Source: Siphonodentalium dalli
Lineage: Eukaryota > Mollusca > Scaphopoda > Gadilida > Siphonodentaliidae
Direction: 5' to 3'
NCBI GenBank assembly: GCA_032622095.1
Contig: CP136064.1
Location: 171,810,310 to 171,874,309 of the forward strand
DNA: 64,000 bases
The translations under genes and the position numbers were made by a program. The number at the start of each line of letters is the position of its first letter. Positions within the stretch are counted from its first letter, which is position 1. This document shows, in pieces, positions 24,101 to 36,083 of this stretch. The notes beneath the pieces were generated by a model. That model was not told where the DNA came from. It was given only the letters and a program-made list of their open reading frames with translations, and ran no database searches.

Positions 24101-25438
24101 CTGGAAAACCTATTATAGCCTGATGCTTCCGGACTACCACCGATGCCCATATATTTGGTGACACTGTGTTTTCAAATAATCCAGATTCGTAGCAATTTAA
24201 TTTCTTTTTAATTAATTTCCAGATAGTCCCTCGTAATAAGTGGACATCGTGTTGGATTCTGCAGTAGATACTGCTTAGTTGGAACATTTCGGGCTGAACT
24301 GATGGTGGTAATAGATTATTGGCAACATGTTTAATAGGTCTGTCATCGTTAGCTCACAACCGAAGTGTTGTTTCGGCTTTCCTCTGAGCAGAACTTAAAT
24401 TTCGACAATTTTCGGTGGCCATTTTGGTAGCCATCTTAGCATTTTGAATCGTGATTGGCTACTCATACCCACAAAAAACATTGATTTCAATCAATGATGT
24501 GTATTGGTGCCGAATTGGCGTTTTGTCGAATGGGTTTTCGTGAATAACTACATATTTGCCATTTTCATTATTATTGGCGACCATGTTGGACGCCATCTTG
24601 AATTCTGTATTTTCCCCAAAGCGGATTTTAGCGGATTTTGGATATGTTATACACGAGATTCTCCCGCGTCGAATGACAACAAAACCGTTTCTTTACCAAT
24701 TTATTCTGGGTCTAACCCTCTGACGACCATTCTAAATATCTGCCATTTTCTATATTTTGACCGCCATTTTGGCAGCCATTTTAAGACAAAGCGCCAATTT
24801 GGGTTTCATTGAATTGGAGTAATTATAGATAATGGTATGCCCAACTTACATTGTGCAGTTCTGTCCATTTCTTGTTGATATACGACTGGAATCCCAATGG
24901 CGATTTTTGTGGAATTTTATACCGCGTTCTGTAAAATCAAATTTTTGAGGGTGTATATGAGACTGGGACCCCATTTATGGTATCTTTCATTGCTCCGATG
25001 ATGAATTAACATGAATATGACTAATCAATGTCGCCAGTCTGAACCATTATCAAACAACAGGAATTGATCTTTAAGATATTAGGCAAAAATTTCAAATTTT
25101 CGAGTTTAGGCCACCATTTTGGCAGCCATCTGGGGCGAGGGGTTCCATTTTTTCTATAGATATGTGGCATAATACTTTACCTTCGCAAAAATGTATACAT
25201 TTGTATTAATATGGCAACATTTGTTCTCATTATGTCGAATTAATCTCAGTCAGAATCTCTTTTGACTAAAGGCGGCCATGTTGGACGCCATCTTGGATCC
25301 TGGATTTTGCCCAAAGCGGATTTTAGCGGATTTTGGATATGTTGTAGCAGAGATTCTCCCGCGTTGAATGACACCGAGATCGCTTGTATACCAATTTCTT
25401 CTGGGTTGACCCCTTTTTTGCGTACCACGACCACACTA
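21170..25438. mobile_element. Transposon-like unit with inverted arms of about 700 bp
   Basis: The left arm 21,170-about 21,880 begins TAGTGTGGTCGT and contains GAAGAAATTGGTATA, GGGAGAATCTCGTGTATAAC and CAAAATGGC motifs. The right arm, about 24,730-25,438, is its diverged reverse complement over the full length. A third, partial copy of the arm tip lies at 24,590-24,735. The middle (21,900-24,590) has no recognisable transposase; open frames there look random. Long arms suggest a Mutator-like or fold-back element, but the class is not proven. Confidence 0.75.
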
Positions 25439-25565
25439 ATAGCCAACACAATAAAAGACATGAGTATACATCCTGGATTGTGATACAAATACACACCACA
25501 GCTTTTAAACTGCAGAAATCTACCCAGCTCAACAACTGCATTCTATATGTTGTTTGTGATGACAT

Positions 25566-25784
25566 ACAGTAATGCCCTAAATAATCGACTCCTTATAAAC
25601 CATAGCATAATTATGGGTAACTTTTCAGGATTTAGTTGGAAATATGGCTTGTTGCCATTTATTGGAAAGCTCTCAGTGAGAGCTTTCCGATGAATGGCAA
25701 CAAGCCATATTTCTGACTAAATCCTGAAAAGTTACCCATAATTCTGCTATGGTTAAGGAGTCGATTATTTAGGGTATTACTGTA
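25566..25784. mobile_element. Fold-back MITE family A, copy 1
   Basis: ACAGTAATGCCCTAAATAAT and its complement bound arms of about 105 bases (GGATTTAGTNGGAAATATGG, GAATGGCAACAAGCC) around a tiny CTCTCAGTGAGAG loop. The termini look like TA-CAGTAATGCCC, consistent with a Tc1/mariner-type TA target. Confidence 0.85.
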
Positions 25785-26371
25785 CAAGCACTTAAATTTA
25801 AGTTCTCTTTGATTCAAAGAGTCCTGGATCAGTGTTGGTTAAAGATTAGCAAGTAATGTGCACACCTAGAATCCGCCTAAATGGAAGTATGTACAGGATA
25901 TTTTTTGACACTTTCCAGAAAGTTCCTAGCCATTCATCCAATAATATCCATAACAATAAACAAATCAGAGCTAACAACAATCACATTCCCAGTCATAATG
26001 AAAATTGTGCATGTATATGAATAAAGAAAGTAAAACAAACCTATGAGATAAATGATAAATATATAAATCAATAATACTTTACAAAACAGTGATATGAAAA
26101 AAGAGACAAAATGAGTTTGATAAAAGGAGACAGATTTAAATGTTTAATTAGCAAACTGATTTAGATTTGAGTTGAATAGATTGATTTTACTGGCAGAATG
26201 CCATTTTTGATTAACCACCAGTAGTGGGCAGATGTAAATATTGAGTGTAGAATTTTTTCACCATGTCGCAGCAACATCATTACAAAGTCCCCAATATTTA
26301 AAGATATTTCCAACTCAAAATACATTTTCAGGTTGATAAGGTTAATTTTGCACTGAAATGTAATATATCCT

Positions 26372-26684
26372 TTAACCTCTTCTGTGCTAGATGACGTTAT
26401 AACGTTGTGTGCTGGGCTGTTGACGTTATTGCCATTTTCCAGTGGAAAAATATAACGGGAATATCACAAGAACCATAAAACTGACTCAGTTGAAACGCTA
26501 TTATCATTCAGAATCGTGGAATATCATACACTGTTTGAAACTTCGAGATACAGTTATTCCGATTCACCAATCTCTGAGTTCCAGTTATGAATAATGGACT
26601 ACTGCTAATGTGCTGAAGTATAGCAAACGACGTGCACTTTTACATCCGTAATGGTTATGGATGTCATAGCAGCAAAAAGGTTAA
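26372..26684 (+). mobile_element. TTAACC-ended repeat, copy 1
   Basis: It starts TTAACCTCTTCTGTGCTAG and ends GCAGCAAAAAGGTTAA. The whole unit (with GACGTTATTGCCATTTTCCA and GAACCATAAAACTGACTCAG) recurs inverted at about 37,200-37,530. TTAA at both edges fits a piggyBac-type MITE. Confidence 0.75.
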
Positions 26685-26865
26685 TATGTTTAATAGCATG
26701 TTAGAGCAAGTAATTGGTTAATCGCTATATAAACTCTCATTATTATTATTATTATTATATGGTATAATCTTCATTTTCTGATATGATACACAGAGAAGCA
26801 CATTGGTCCGAATCACAAACTGTAATAAATGCTGTTTGCCACCCCCTTTCCAAGTCTTGAAATAG

Positions 26866-27079
26866 TGTAATGTCCTAAATAATCAACTCCTTAACCACAT
26901 CATAATTATGGGTAATTTTTCAGGATTTAGTTGGAAATATGGCTTGTTGCCATTCATCGGAAAGCTCTCGCCGAGAGCTTTCCGATGAATGGCAACAAGC
27001 CATATTTCCGACTAAATCCTGAAAAATTACCCATAATTCTGCTGTGGTTAAGGAGTCAATTATTCAGGGCATTACTGTA
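26866..27079. mobile_element. Fold-back MITE family A, copy 2
   Basis: Same arms as at 25,566, almost perfectly self-complementary around CTCTCGCCGAGAG. Confidence 0.85.
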
Positions 27080-27458
27080 ACTGGAATGCCATGGTCATTG
27101 ACATGTTGCAACCTCCCGAAACTTTAAATATGACAGGCTGAAAAGCTTTTGTAGCTGCTGCTGTGACATACCCTAATTTAGTTTATGATCAATAACAGAA
27201 ATGCCAAAAGCAAACAGTAATCTACGAAAACACTTCAGATTAATTAGGGGTTTGGAGAGTGAAAATCCAATGGATCTCACATGGTGTACAAATTTGTTTA
27301 CCCGATGTGCTCTCCAGATCGAGATTGATAATGTCAATGATAAGTATGACAGGTCGTCATTACTGCTCCAGACTTACTTTTTCAAGATCTGATGTGGGCC
27401 CTTTATGCGAGACAAATGATTCGAGGAATTCCAGTTGGGAGAGAAAGTCTGATGTACA

Positions 27459-27674
27459 TACAGTAATGCCCTAAATAATTGACTCCTTAACCACAGCAGA
27501 ATTATGGGTAATTTTTCAGGATTTAGTCGGAAATATGGCTTGTTGCCATTCATCGGAAAGCTCTGTGAGAGCTTAACCGATGAATGTCAATAAGCCATAT
27601 TTCCGACTAAATCCTGAAAAATTACCCATAATTCTGCTGTGGTTAAGGAGTCAATTATTTAGGGCATTACTGTA
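27459..27674. mobile_element. Fold-back MITE family A, copy 3
   Basis: Same family; the loop has lost a few bases (GCTCTGTGAGAGC), and the right arm has ACCGATGAATGTCAATAAG changes. Confidence 0.85.
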
Positions 27675-27679
27675 GTTGT

Positions 27680-28940
27680 GAGGTTCCGTATATTCCGGTA
27701 TGTTGCCATGTTTGAATCTGTGATGCATGCTTTCGTGTATTAAGTTCCTCACCAGTGTGTGAGCATTATTTTGTCCTAGTGGTATCCAGTTGGAAGGATA
27801 AGACTGTTGAGCCTATGGCACTGCTGATTGTTGTTTCTGATACACTGGTTACCACTATATGTATATAGAGCAAGTGCCAGCAGAGATCATAAAAAGGGTC
27901 ACTATACACTCTTGAAAACTTCAATACAAACTTCCCAACCATGTCACAAATTTGACTTTTCTAATTCCATGGCAGACAACTATCCACATATTTAAGGTAA
28001 TGTCATCATTGATCTATTAAAGGAAATAAGACTAGAACAGAATGATAAATATGATAACATTAGCTTGTTAGGCAATTGAGAATCAAACACAAAATGCCTA
28101 TTTCTAACTTGCTTTGCATTTCATCAGTTAATGTCAGAATATTGAAGTGAATACTCAAGTAACCAATGATCGATAAGTTATTTCCTCAATAAAATCAGAC
28201 TGATATAAATATATCATTAAATGATCTCCTATCAAAGGATAAAACAATAATATACATGTATATAAAGGTTAAACAAGACAGGTACCTGAAATTTAAAGAC
28301 AATTTTATATCTCCAACACTACTTGTCACTAAAATTTTGTGAATAAAAACAATTCAATAAAAGGTTTTAAGACTTGAAATTATTTTTAAAACTGGAAGAC
28401 ATCACCACCAGTGTAGTCTTCTACAGTAGAAAGCATAATGTCATTCTGAAATTAGTCCAAATTTAACTTTAGAAAACCTGATTTTCCAAATGTAACAGAT
28501 ACTTTTGCAAACTTTTGGTAGATATGATTGTTACCAATTGTCGCTTTTATCTACAACTGGACTTAAGATAAAACACATTATTGCATTAATATAGGTCAAT
28601 GTTCAAACCATAGTACAGTAGTACCCAATTCTGATGAATATTAACAATTAATCGTTTTGAGGTAAATATCATTTTACACAAGTCTCGATAAAATATAGAC
28701 TATTGATTAGGAATATATAGATCAAGTACAAATATTGACAGCCTTGGGGTGGAATTGCGAGAACTATTTTCCCGAGGTGGTAGTCTTTTGAACAGCAAAC
28801 AGGACTATTGACCAAGGCTGGGGTCAATAGTCCTGCTTGTTGTTCAGAAGACATCATCACAGTGGTTCACCACCGTCTGAACACCTTAATGTTAATGTCT
28901 GTATTCCAATTACAATGCAACAGATTCGTCTGAACACTCC
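27680..28940. other. No gene seen
   Basis: AT-rich DNA. An imperfect hairpin around 28,790-28,850 (AGTCTT-TGAACAGCA and complement) is the only structure noted. Confidence 0.5.
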
Positions 28941-29203
28941 TTAATCCTTTCATGATGGGAGCTGTGCTGGTGCAGCATTAAAGATCATGTGCCAGTGCAT
29001 TCTCTTGTATATGTGAGTCTCCCATATGGAGCCTCGCATATATAAGAGAATGCACTGGCTTACAAGGTCAACGTAAATATTGTTAGGCCAATGCATTCTC
29101 TTGTATATGCGAGGTGCCCTATGGGCAACTCCCATGTATAAGAGTATGAATTGACACAGGGTTTTCGCAAAAGTTCAGGAAGCTCCAGTCATGAAAGGGT
29201 TAA
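28941..29203. mobile_element. TTAA-flanked hairpin MITE, second copy
   Basis: TTAATCCTTTCATGATGGGA and TCATGAAAGGGTTAA ends with two palindromic GTGCATTCTCTTGTATATG blocks, like 16,251-16,515. Confidence 0.75.
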
Positions 29204-29204
29204 G

Positions 29205-29853
29205 ACATTGTTGGAAATTGTTTTCGGTGTTGATTACATATGACCGAGCCTACATTGTGAGTGGTCAGTTTCGTGACAGAAATATAATTCAGTCATTATG
29301 TGTAAATCAGATATGTGCAATAGTCTGAAATATTCCACTGACTGTTCTGTTTCCATAAATAAAGAATGTGTCATCACATCAGGCCATAGGTATATCAACC
29401 AATCAGGATGTAGGATTTTAGTCTTGAAATCCAACCTTATTCCCATTAGTTGGATTGGACAATAAATTCTTCCTCTTGTAAAAACAGCTAACAGGTTGTA
29501 TTATTTATGAAATTAAAATGCTCTGTCAGGATATGATGCATGCAAATATGTTAACATTAGATGAGTATGGAAATTGAGGCAATTTGTATTTTGAAGAGCA
29601 CTGTGTCTGTAAATGCTCACAACTGAGATTCAATTTTCAATGCAATGCAAGCTGTCATGCATACCGTATATGGTATTAAAGCGCATACGTCATGGTGTTT
29701 ATTGCTTTCAAACGATAAATGATGGTGGCTGTATGCAAAGCAAGGGAAATACAGTTTTAGTTGCTGCAACTTGTTTTGAAATTATCGTAGAATTCATTTA
29801 TAACAGATTGATTGAATTGCAATATTGCATATAAATTTATTCCAATATCAAAC
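29205..29853. other. No gene seen
   Basis: AT-rich sequence. A 73-codon open frame at 29,613 shows no recognisable domain. Confidence 0.5.
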
Positions 29854-30069
29854 ATACATTAATGCCCTAATTAATCGACTCCTTAACCACAACAGAATTA
29901 TTGGTAACTTTTCAGGATTTAGTCTGGAATATGGCTTGTTGCCATTCATCAGAAAGCTCTCACTGAGAGCTTTCCGATGAATGGCAACAAGCCATATCTC
30001 AGACTAAATCCTGAAAAGTTACCCATAATTCTGCTGTGCTTAGAAGTCGATTAATTAGGGCATTACTGT
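29854..30069. mobile_element. Fold-back MITE family A, copy 4
   Basis: Full arms; CTAATTAATCGACTCC instead of CTAAATAATCGACTCC at both edges. Confidence 0.85.
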
Positions 30070-30189
30070 ATAAGCTGCAGAAGCTCTGCATAATAACTGC
30101 ATCAGTGTGAATGGGTAAACACAGACAGCGGATCATGTAATCGCAACAGACTAATGCAACGCAGTCGACTGAAGGCTGCTTTTTGATAT

Positions 30190-30390
30190 ATACACTAATG
30201 CCCTAAATAATCGACTCCTAAACCACAGCAGAATTATGGGTCATTTCTCAGGATTTAGTCGGAAATATGGTTTGTTGCCATTCATTGGAAATCCGACGAA
30301 TGGCAACAAGCCATATTTCCGACTAAATCCTGAAAAATTACCCATAATTTTGCTGTGGTTAAGGAGTCGATTAATTATGGCATTATTGTG
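30190..30390. mobile_element. Fold-back MITE family A, copy 5
   Basis: Full outer arms, but the central loop is shortened (TTGGAAATCCGACGAATGG), so the hairpin tip is deleted. Confidence 0.85.
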
Positions 30391-30706
30391 TTTTGAGATA
30401 TTTCAGATATTTAAAACCGAACAGGACCATAACATTGTTAATGTGAATGTTTCACAACAATTGGAAATATAAGCTGATAGAGCTGATAATTATATGCAAA
30501 TCCTAGAATCGCTTATGAGAATGTGGTGTAATACAACAAGCAAAGAATATTACAGATTAACCTCAAAATATACAGAATAGAACATTGTAAAAAATATTCA
30601 TAGAATACAATTGAACAGCAAAATATGAAGAGTTGTCAATAACGGCACTTAAAATTCAAGAAATGTGATAACTTGATATAACGAAATAATGACAACCACA
30701 GTCAGT

Positions 30707-30879
30707 TTTACCCTTTCAATGACGGGAGCTGTGATGGTGCAAAATTAAAGATCCTCTGCCAGTGCATTCTCTTAAATATGCGAGTCTCCCTATTATATGG
30801 GAGACTCGCATACATAAGAGAATGCATTGGCACAGGGTTTTCGCCAAATTTCAGGAAGCTCCAGTCATGGAAGGGTTAA
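30707..30879. mobile_element. TTAA-type hairpin MITE, third copy (single hairpin)
   Basis: TTTACCCTTTCAATGACGGG to GTCATGGAAGGGTTAA with one GCATTCTCTTAAATATGCGA hairpin. It is a shorter form of 28,941-29,203. Confidence 0.75.
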
Positions 30880-30984
30880 TACATTTTAGTTGTTTGCAGA
30901 ATTAAAATTTTGTATATAAGGCCAATGAAAATTAAATGTCTGTTGGAGTTAAAAGTCAGAAACAATTAGGGTCAGTAGATAGGC

Positions 30985-31199
30985 TTAACCCTTTCAGTGC
31001 CAAGTCCGATTTTTGTATCAACCCATATTTACTTGATCATTTTTCAGATTTATTGATTATAATAATGTGATACATTGATGGAAAGAGCTCTAAGAGCTCT
31101 TTCCATCAATGCATCACATTATTATAATCAATAAATTTGAAAAATTATCAAGGAAATATGGGTTGATACAAAAATTGGACTTGGAACTGAAAGGGTTAA
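30985..31199. mobile_element. Nearly perfect TTAA fold-back MITE
   Basis: TTAACCCTTTCAGTGCCAAG and its complement at the right, with arms of about 105 bases and a GAGCTCTAAGAGCTC centre. The arms differ at only a few positions. Confidence 0.85.
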
Positions 31200-31617
31200 A
31201 GATGCCCTGTCCGATTTGACACCATAAAATCACCATCTGTGCGCCTTCTGTACCAGAATATAATTAGATCAGACTCATGAGCCAATTAATAGAAGGTTTT
31301 GATGGCCTAATATCGACTTTCAAAATAGTAAGTGTCAACACCCTTTAAATTTTTGTAAAACTTGCAAAATTTCCAATGACCGTCTCTTATAAATGGCGCT
31401 CATGCTTCCATCACTCAAAAGCATTAGATAATAAAGATCATTCTCTCATTGTGATATTTTGTACTCATTTTCAATATAAAATAATGGATTATTATTTTTT
31501 TTATTTTGTGCCATCCGAATGATGGTGATTGCACATATTTTTCATTTGCCTAGTAAGCTGAAAGTTAACTTAGAGAATTTTGACTAATTTGATGTCAAAT
31601 CGGACAGGGCTTATTAA
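31196..31617. mobile_element. TTAA-bounded MITE with GCCCTGTCCGATTTGACA ends
   Basis: GCCCTGTCCGATTTGACACC at left and the complement GATGTCAAATCGGACAGGGC at right, each next to a TTAA. It shares its left TTAA with the preceding element. Confidence 0.65.
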
Positions 31618-31619
31618 AG

Positions 31620-32386
31620 CCATCTTTAAAAGTGAATATTATTTTTAATTTATTTGTTTATTCAATTCTTATGGGTTTTCAATTTAGGGTAGGGACTTTA
31701 AAATAGGGTCAGAATGGAAACCCAGCCACAAATATGTTTTTCTTTGGGCTAAAATTGCCTGAGCATTCACCAGCCTGAAAACATGTTTTTCTCTCTAAAC
31801 TATCAGCTGGAACAGCATGTTTATTATTTGTGATTTTTTTCCTAGGTTATTTCTTTGAAGATCCAGGTCAATTTGTTGAATAGTTCTGGGAATGACTGCG
31901 AGTGAGTGGGAAAATGAAGCATATCCCATGAAAGTAATCAACCAATGTGAAATCTTATCTTCTGCATTATCTGAAGAAATAGAGAGATAATGCATAGAAT
32001 TTGACAATAGTGTACTTAATCATCCACTGCAGGCTATTTTTCATTGGCCCCGTGTGAATTATTGTTACCGGTAATGGAATTTCCTTAGATCTATTTCAAT
32101 GCATATGACCAAATCAATTACATATTATATATCTAGCACAGAAAGATTAGTAAAAATTAGAAAGGAGAATGATAAAATGAAACATATCAACCTATCAATA
32201 ATATTCATTAACTAACAAACAGCCAGCTATTTGTATTAATTTGTAATAAATGAATTTTAAAACCAACACTCATGGTAATCAGAAAAAGTGGCTCAAAAGA
32301 TAAAATTTTAATCAGAATTTGTATCACAGTCATACCAGTGTTTTTATACACACTTTTCTCTTGATTGTATGGAATGATATTTTAAA
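31620..32386. other. No gene seen
   Basis: AT-rich sequence without a recognised gene or repeat family. Confidence 0.5.
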
Positions 32387-32552
32387 ACATCATTTAGGAA
32401 TTTATTTCTATATCATGGGGAGTGTATATTATGATTTATTAAAACCACTGATTGAGAGCGAGAACACATCAATAACGATGCTTGACACTTTTGATGTTGC
32501 TCATTCCAACAAGACAGAAATCACAGATGACATACCCATCCAATGCGATCTG
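32387..32552 (+). other. Possible internal exon of unknown protein
   Basis: Acceptor CATCATTTAG, then an open stretch reading YYDLLKPLIESENTSITMLD and ending IPIQCD before a donor-like GTAAGG. The amino-acid mix looks protein-like, but I recognise no family and see no partner exon, so this is only a candidate. Confidence 0.2.
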
Positions 32553-32948
32553 TAAGGGCCTTGAAACCTCATCTTGTTATAACAATTCCATATTTTAGCC
32601 CTTACTTTGCTAAATACTTATTGATAAGCAGTTGAAAACGTTCAGATAATAAGTTCAACAAACGACGATAGGTCATGAAAAGACCAGACGCTGGAACTAT
32701 AAAGGTTATCTATGATTTGACTGTGCATACACCAATACAAATTTACCAGCAGAAGGTTGTGGCCATATTCCACCATGCTACCAGCTAAGGTATGATCAGA
32801 GCACAGACTCAGTAATTCATATAAAGTCCAGTGTAAAGTCGGGGATAATTTAACTGTGACTTCATTTCCCCAATCCATTTAGTCAATCACTCACATTTCT
32901 GTGGGACATTCTATAGACATTTTCCATCAGCTTGGTCTTTGACAACAA
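32553..32948. other. No gene seen
   Basis: Only a short match (GTTCAGATAATAAGTTCAAC at about 32,641) to the element at 46,441. Confidence 0.5.
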
Positions 32949-33165
32949 ATACAGTAATGCCCTAAATAATCGACTCCTTAACCACAGGAGAATTATGGGT
33001 AACTTTTCAGGATTTAGTCGGAAATATGGTTTGTTGCCATTCATCGGAAGCTCTAAGTGAGAGCTTTCCGATGAATGGCAAAAAGCCATATTTCCGACTA
33101 AATCCTGAAAAATTACCCATAATTATGCTGTGGTTAAGGAGTCGATTATTTAGATTATTACTGTA
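32949..33165. mobile_element. Fold-back MITE family A, copy 6
   Basis: ACAGTAATGCCC to the complement, same arms, loop CTCTAAGTGAGAG. Confidence 0.85.
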
Positions 33166-33169
33166 TCAC

Positions 33170-33870
33170 GTCATAAATCACATAAACAATAATAAGAATT
33201 TCATCAATTAGTGTGACAAAAAAAAAGTGGTTTTCCCAGAAAATCTTAGTTACTTCAGATTTTTGTTTCTGGTTAACTCAGTTTTCATATTGCTGATGTC
33301 ATAGCATACATTTTTATTAGTAATATATCTTGGTGGCCAGAGATATGATTATTTGGTGGTTTCTAGCTGCGGCTCCACTATGTACTAAATATCACTCATA
33401 TTGCAACTTTCACAATATTATGAGTGATAATATTCAGACCACGCTCCTTAGTGAATTCATCAATGTGTAGTGTTATTATCTACCAAACTGGCATTGGAAA
33501 AATATATATTACTACTTTAAATGATAAGTTTCTCATAATAGTAGTAGTTTTCGGAGAAGTAACAAGTGCCTGTTACTTCAAGATAAATCAACAACGTGAA
33601 GCCTCTTGTGTTGCCATGGAAATCAGATGCTTATTATTCTGCACACCATATACTGAACATGACTCTGTGCTTTGACCATACTCCTTATGCCATTTGCCAC
33701 GTTTTTTACATGAACTATTCAGAGTACATAATATATTGGTGCATTGGCCAGATGAACTACTTATTTTCAATCCTGACCCACATTCAGCAATGAGTTTCCG
33801 ATCTGAACAAAGTCATTTCACTGTTCAATGCACTGATATGTTGAAATATTTAAGAAATGGACGTTGATTT
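33170..33870. other. No gene seen
   Basis: AT-rich DNA; open frames up to 83 codons have no recognisable domain. Confidence 0.5.
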
Positions 33871-33871
33871 C

Positions 33872-34317
33872 AAGCCTGAATAAACTTGTCTGACATTTGC
33901 AGAATGAGGTCACCAGAGGATGAATTTAGTGATGCTATCTCGCACTGCGGGCAAGCATCACCAAATTCGCCCTCTGGGGACCTCATTATGCTTAGGTCTC
34001 ATCTTCTGGGAAGTATCTATAGTCTCAAATTAGCATTGTTTCAGTTACTTTTTCACTTCTATTGAGTTTTCTATATCCCTTCATATGCAGAAGATAAAAT
34101 GCATAATCGAGGTGACTAATGGGTGAACATCACTAACTTCAACTGGGGAACTTCAATCTGATCCTTGGTCTCCCATAGCAGTTGAGGCCTAAGCAGAATG
34201 AGGTCCCCAGAGAGTGAATTTGGTGATGATAGCCTGCCATGTGGGATATCGTCACTAAATTCACCCTCTGGCGACCTCATTCTGCAAATGACAGACACAC
34301 TAAATTCAGTCTTGGTT
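33872..34317. mobile_element. Double-hairpin MITE, full copy
   Basis: AAGCCTGAAT...CAGACACACTAAATTCAG ends. Hairpins at about 33,903-33,992 and 34,195-34,285. The spacer has CTTCTATTGAGTTTTCTATA, shared with the other full copies. Confidence 0.8.
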
Positions 34318-34356
34318 GGTTTCCTGTTTTCATTTGCGAAAGCGTTCAACACATAA

Positions 34357-35512
34357 TGAAAGTGTCAATGACACTGTAGATCAATTTGGTGTTTGTCAGA
34401 AAGTTGAAATATCTAAGTGATACTAGATGTCAATATGAAGAGATATATAAAGTTTGGGATTCAGCATGAGATAATGTGACCTGTAGAGTGTGCCAAAGGA
34501 TTTAGTCATGCAAAGAGTGAAATCCAAGATGGCTGCCGGTGGCCATGTTTTTCATCGAAAATCGCTAAAATTTGATACCTCCCTTCTAGTGGAGATTTTA
34601 AAAACAGTTCTGCAATAAATGCCGAGGGCTGCTGAGCGTGCCGATGAATCCAAATTTGAAATCCAAGATGGTTAAGTTTTTGAAAGAATTTCGGTAAAAA
34701 TGGGAGGCTCCCATAAAAGAGGACACCTCTAAGATCCATATGAAGTTTGTTGATGACGATCGAATGAGAAATGTGACCTGTAGGGTTTGCCAAGGGTTTA
34801 GTCATGCAAGTGTAAAATCCAATATGGTCATGTTTTCCATCTCGTTCCCATCTACATGTCAACATCAACAGGGGAGAGTACTTTATATAAGCCCTTGGGC
34901 TTGTTGTCTGATCCCTGTTTCCATATATTATTACTTCTATTTTGAATTTCAGTGTCAATTGTATATTATGTCATTTGTTTGGAATTGGAAATAAAAATAT
35001 GTTTATGACAAATTTCATAATCATTAGACCAATGGTACAGCCTGTAGCCCATGCTAATGGATTTACATTGTTTAATATTGAAAACCAAGATGTTTTCTTT
35101 TTACATTGTTTAATAATGAAAACCACCATGTTTTTGGCCGAATGACCCCAAAATGACTCGTTCCCATCTATATGTCAATATCAACATCCATGACAAATTT
35201 CATAATCATCAGACAAATGGTAAGGCCTGTAGCCCATGCTAATGGATTGAATTGTGAAATCCAAGATAGCCACTGGTGGCCAGGTTTTTTTTTGTGCCAA
35301 ATGACTGCAAATGACCCGAAAATTACTCATTCCCATCTACAAGTCAATGTACATGAATTTCATGATGATCCGACCAAAGGTATGACCTGTAGCCCATGCT
35401 AATGGAAATTGTTGACAAACGAACACACACATGCATGTACAATGGATACCAGCCCATCGCAATAGCTCAAACTCCTTGAAACTGGACTTTGTCAAGTTGA
35501 GCTAAAAATGTC
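34357..35512 (+). mobile_element. Tandem-core element, pearl/Helentron-like, copy A
   Basis: Left end AGTGTCAATGACACTGTAGA. Several decayed core units follow (CAAGATGG...CCATGTTTTT, CGTTCCCATCTA, GACAAATTTCATAATCAT). The right end has AATAGCTCAAACTCCTTGAA and AGTTGAGCTAAAA. It lacks coding sequence. Confidence 0.7.
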
Positions 35513-35773
35513 AGAACAACTTGAATCAATACTCCATGGAACACAACATCAACATCCATTCCTTATATTTACACTCAACCAGCAGATTAAAAAAACACTT
35601 ATCACCCATTATCATCAATAATCTAGTAGCAAGCAGCAAGTTGCGGAAACAATTTGGGGCTTGCGTACGACGTCATGGTTCAACATCCTGCATTCAAGTT
35701 TAATAGTGCAAATGCACGTATGAGTGTAAATATACTACAACAGGCGAATTTGGTCTACTTTAGCCACTGAAAG
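35513..35773. other. No gene seen
   Basis: Short AT-rich gap between two elements. An ATTAAA on the minus strand near 35,700-35,705 could serve as a distant poly(A) signal for ANKIB1, unproven. Confidence 0.3.
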
Positions 35774-36050
35774 CACCAGGCATGAGAATAAGGTGCCTGT
35801 CATTTGCAGAATGAGGTCCATAAAGGGTGAATTTAGTGACTATTCCACATAGTGGGCTATTATCACTAAATTCACCCACTGGGGACCTCATTCTGCTTAG
35901 ACCTCATCTTCTCTGGAAAATTTCTTTAGTAATATCAAATTTCTATAGAAACTTCTTCACATAGATTCTATTTGCAGGATAGCTTCACTAAATTCACTCT
36001 CTGGGGGCCTCATTCACCAAATGACAGGCACCTTATTCTCAGGCCTGGAA
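35774..36050. mobile_element. Shortened double-hairpin MITE beside the ANKIB1 stop
   Basis: CAGGCATGAGAATAAGGTGC and its complement bound one hairpin (about 35,810-35,895) and the remnant of a second. It starts only 34 bases past the ANKIB1 stop codon and would fall in its 3' untranslated region. Confidence 0.75.
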
Positions 36051-36083
36051 AGCACTTATTCTTATTAGGAAATATGGAATCAT

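Noticed and set aside
23708-24118. 136-codon plus-strand frame inside the long-arm unit
   Set aside because: No recognisable domain and low-quality composition. It may be chance or a transposase scrap, too weak to list.
34740-35402. Open frames in the tandem-core element (84, 67 and 76 codons)
   Set aside because: They lie in repeated core units; equivalent frames occur in each copy at the same offset without conservation of stops.
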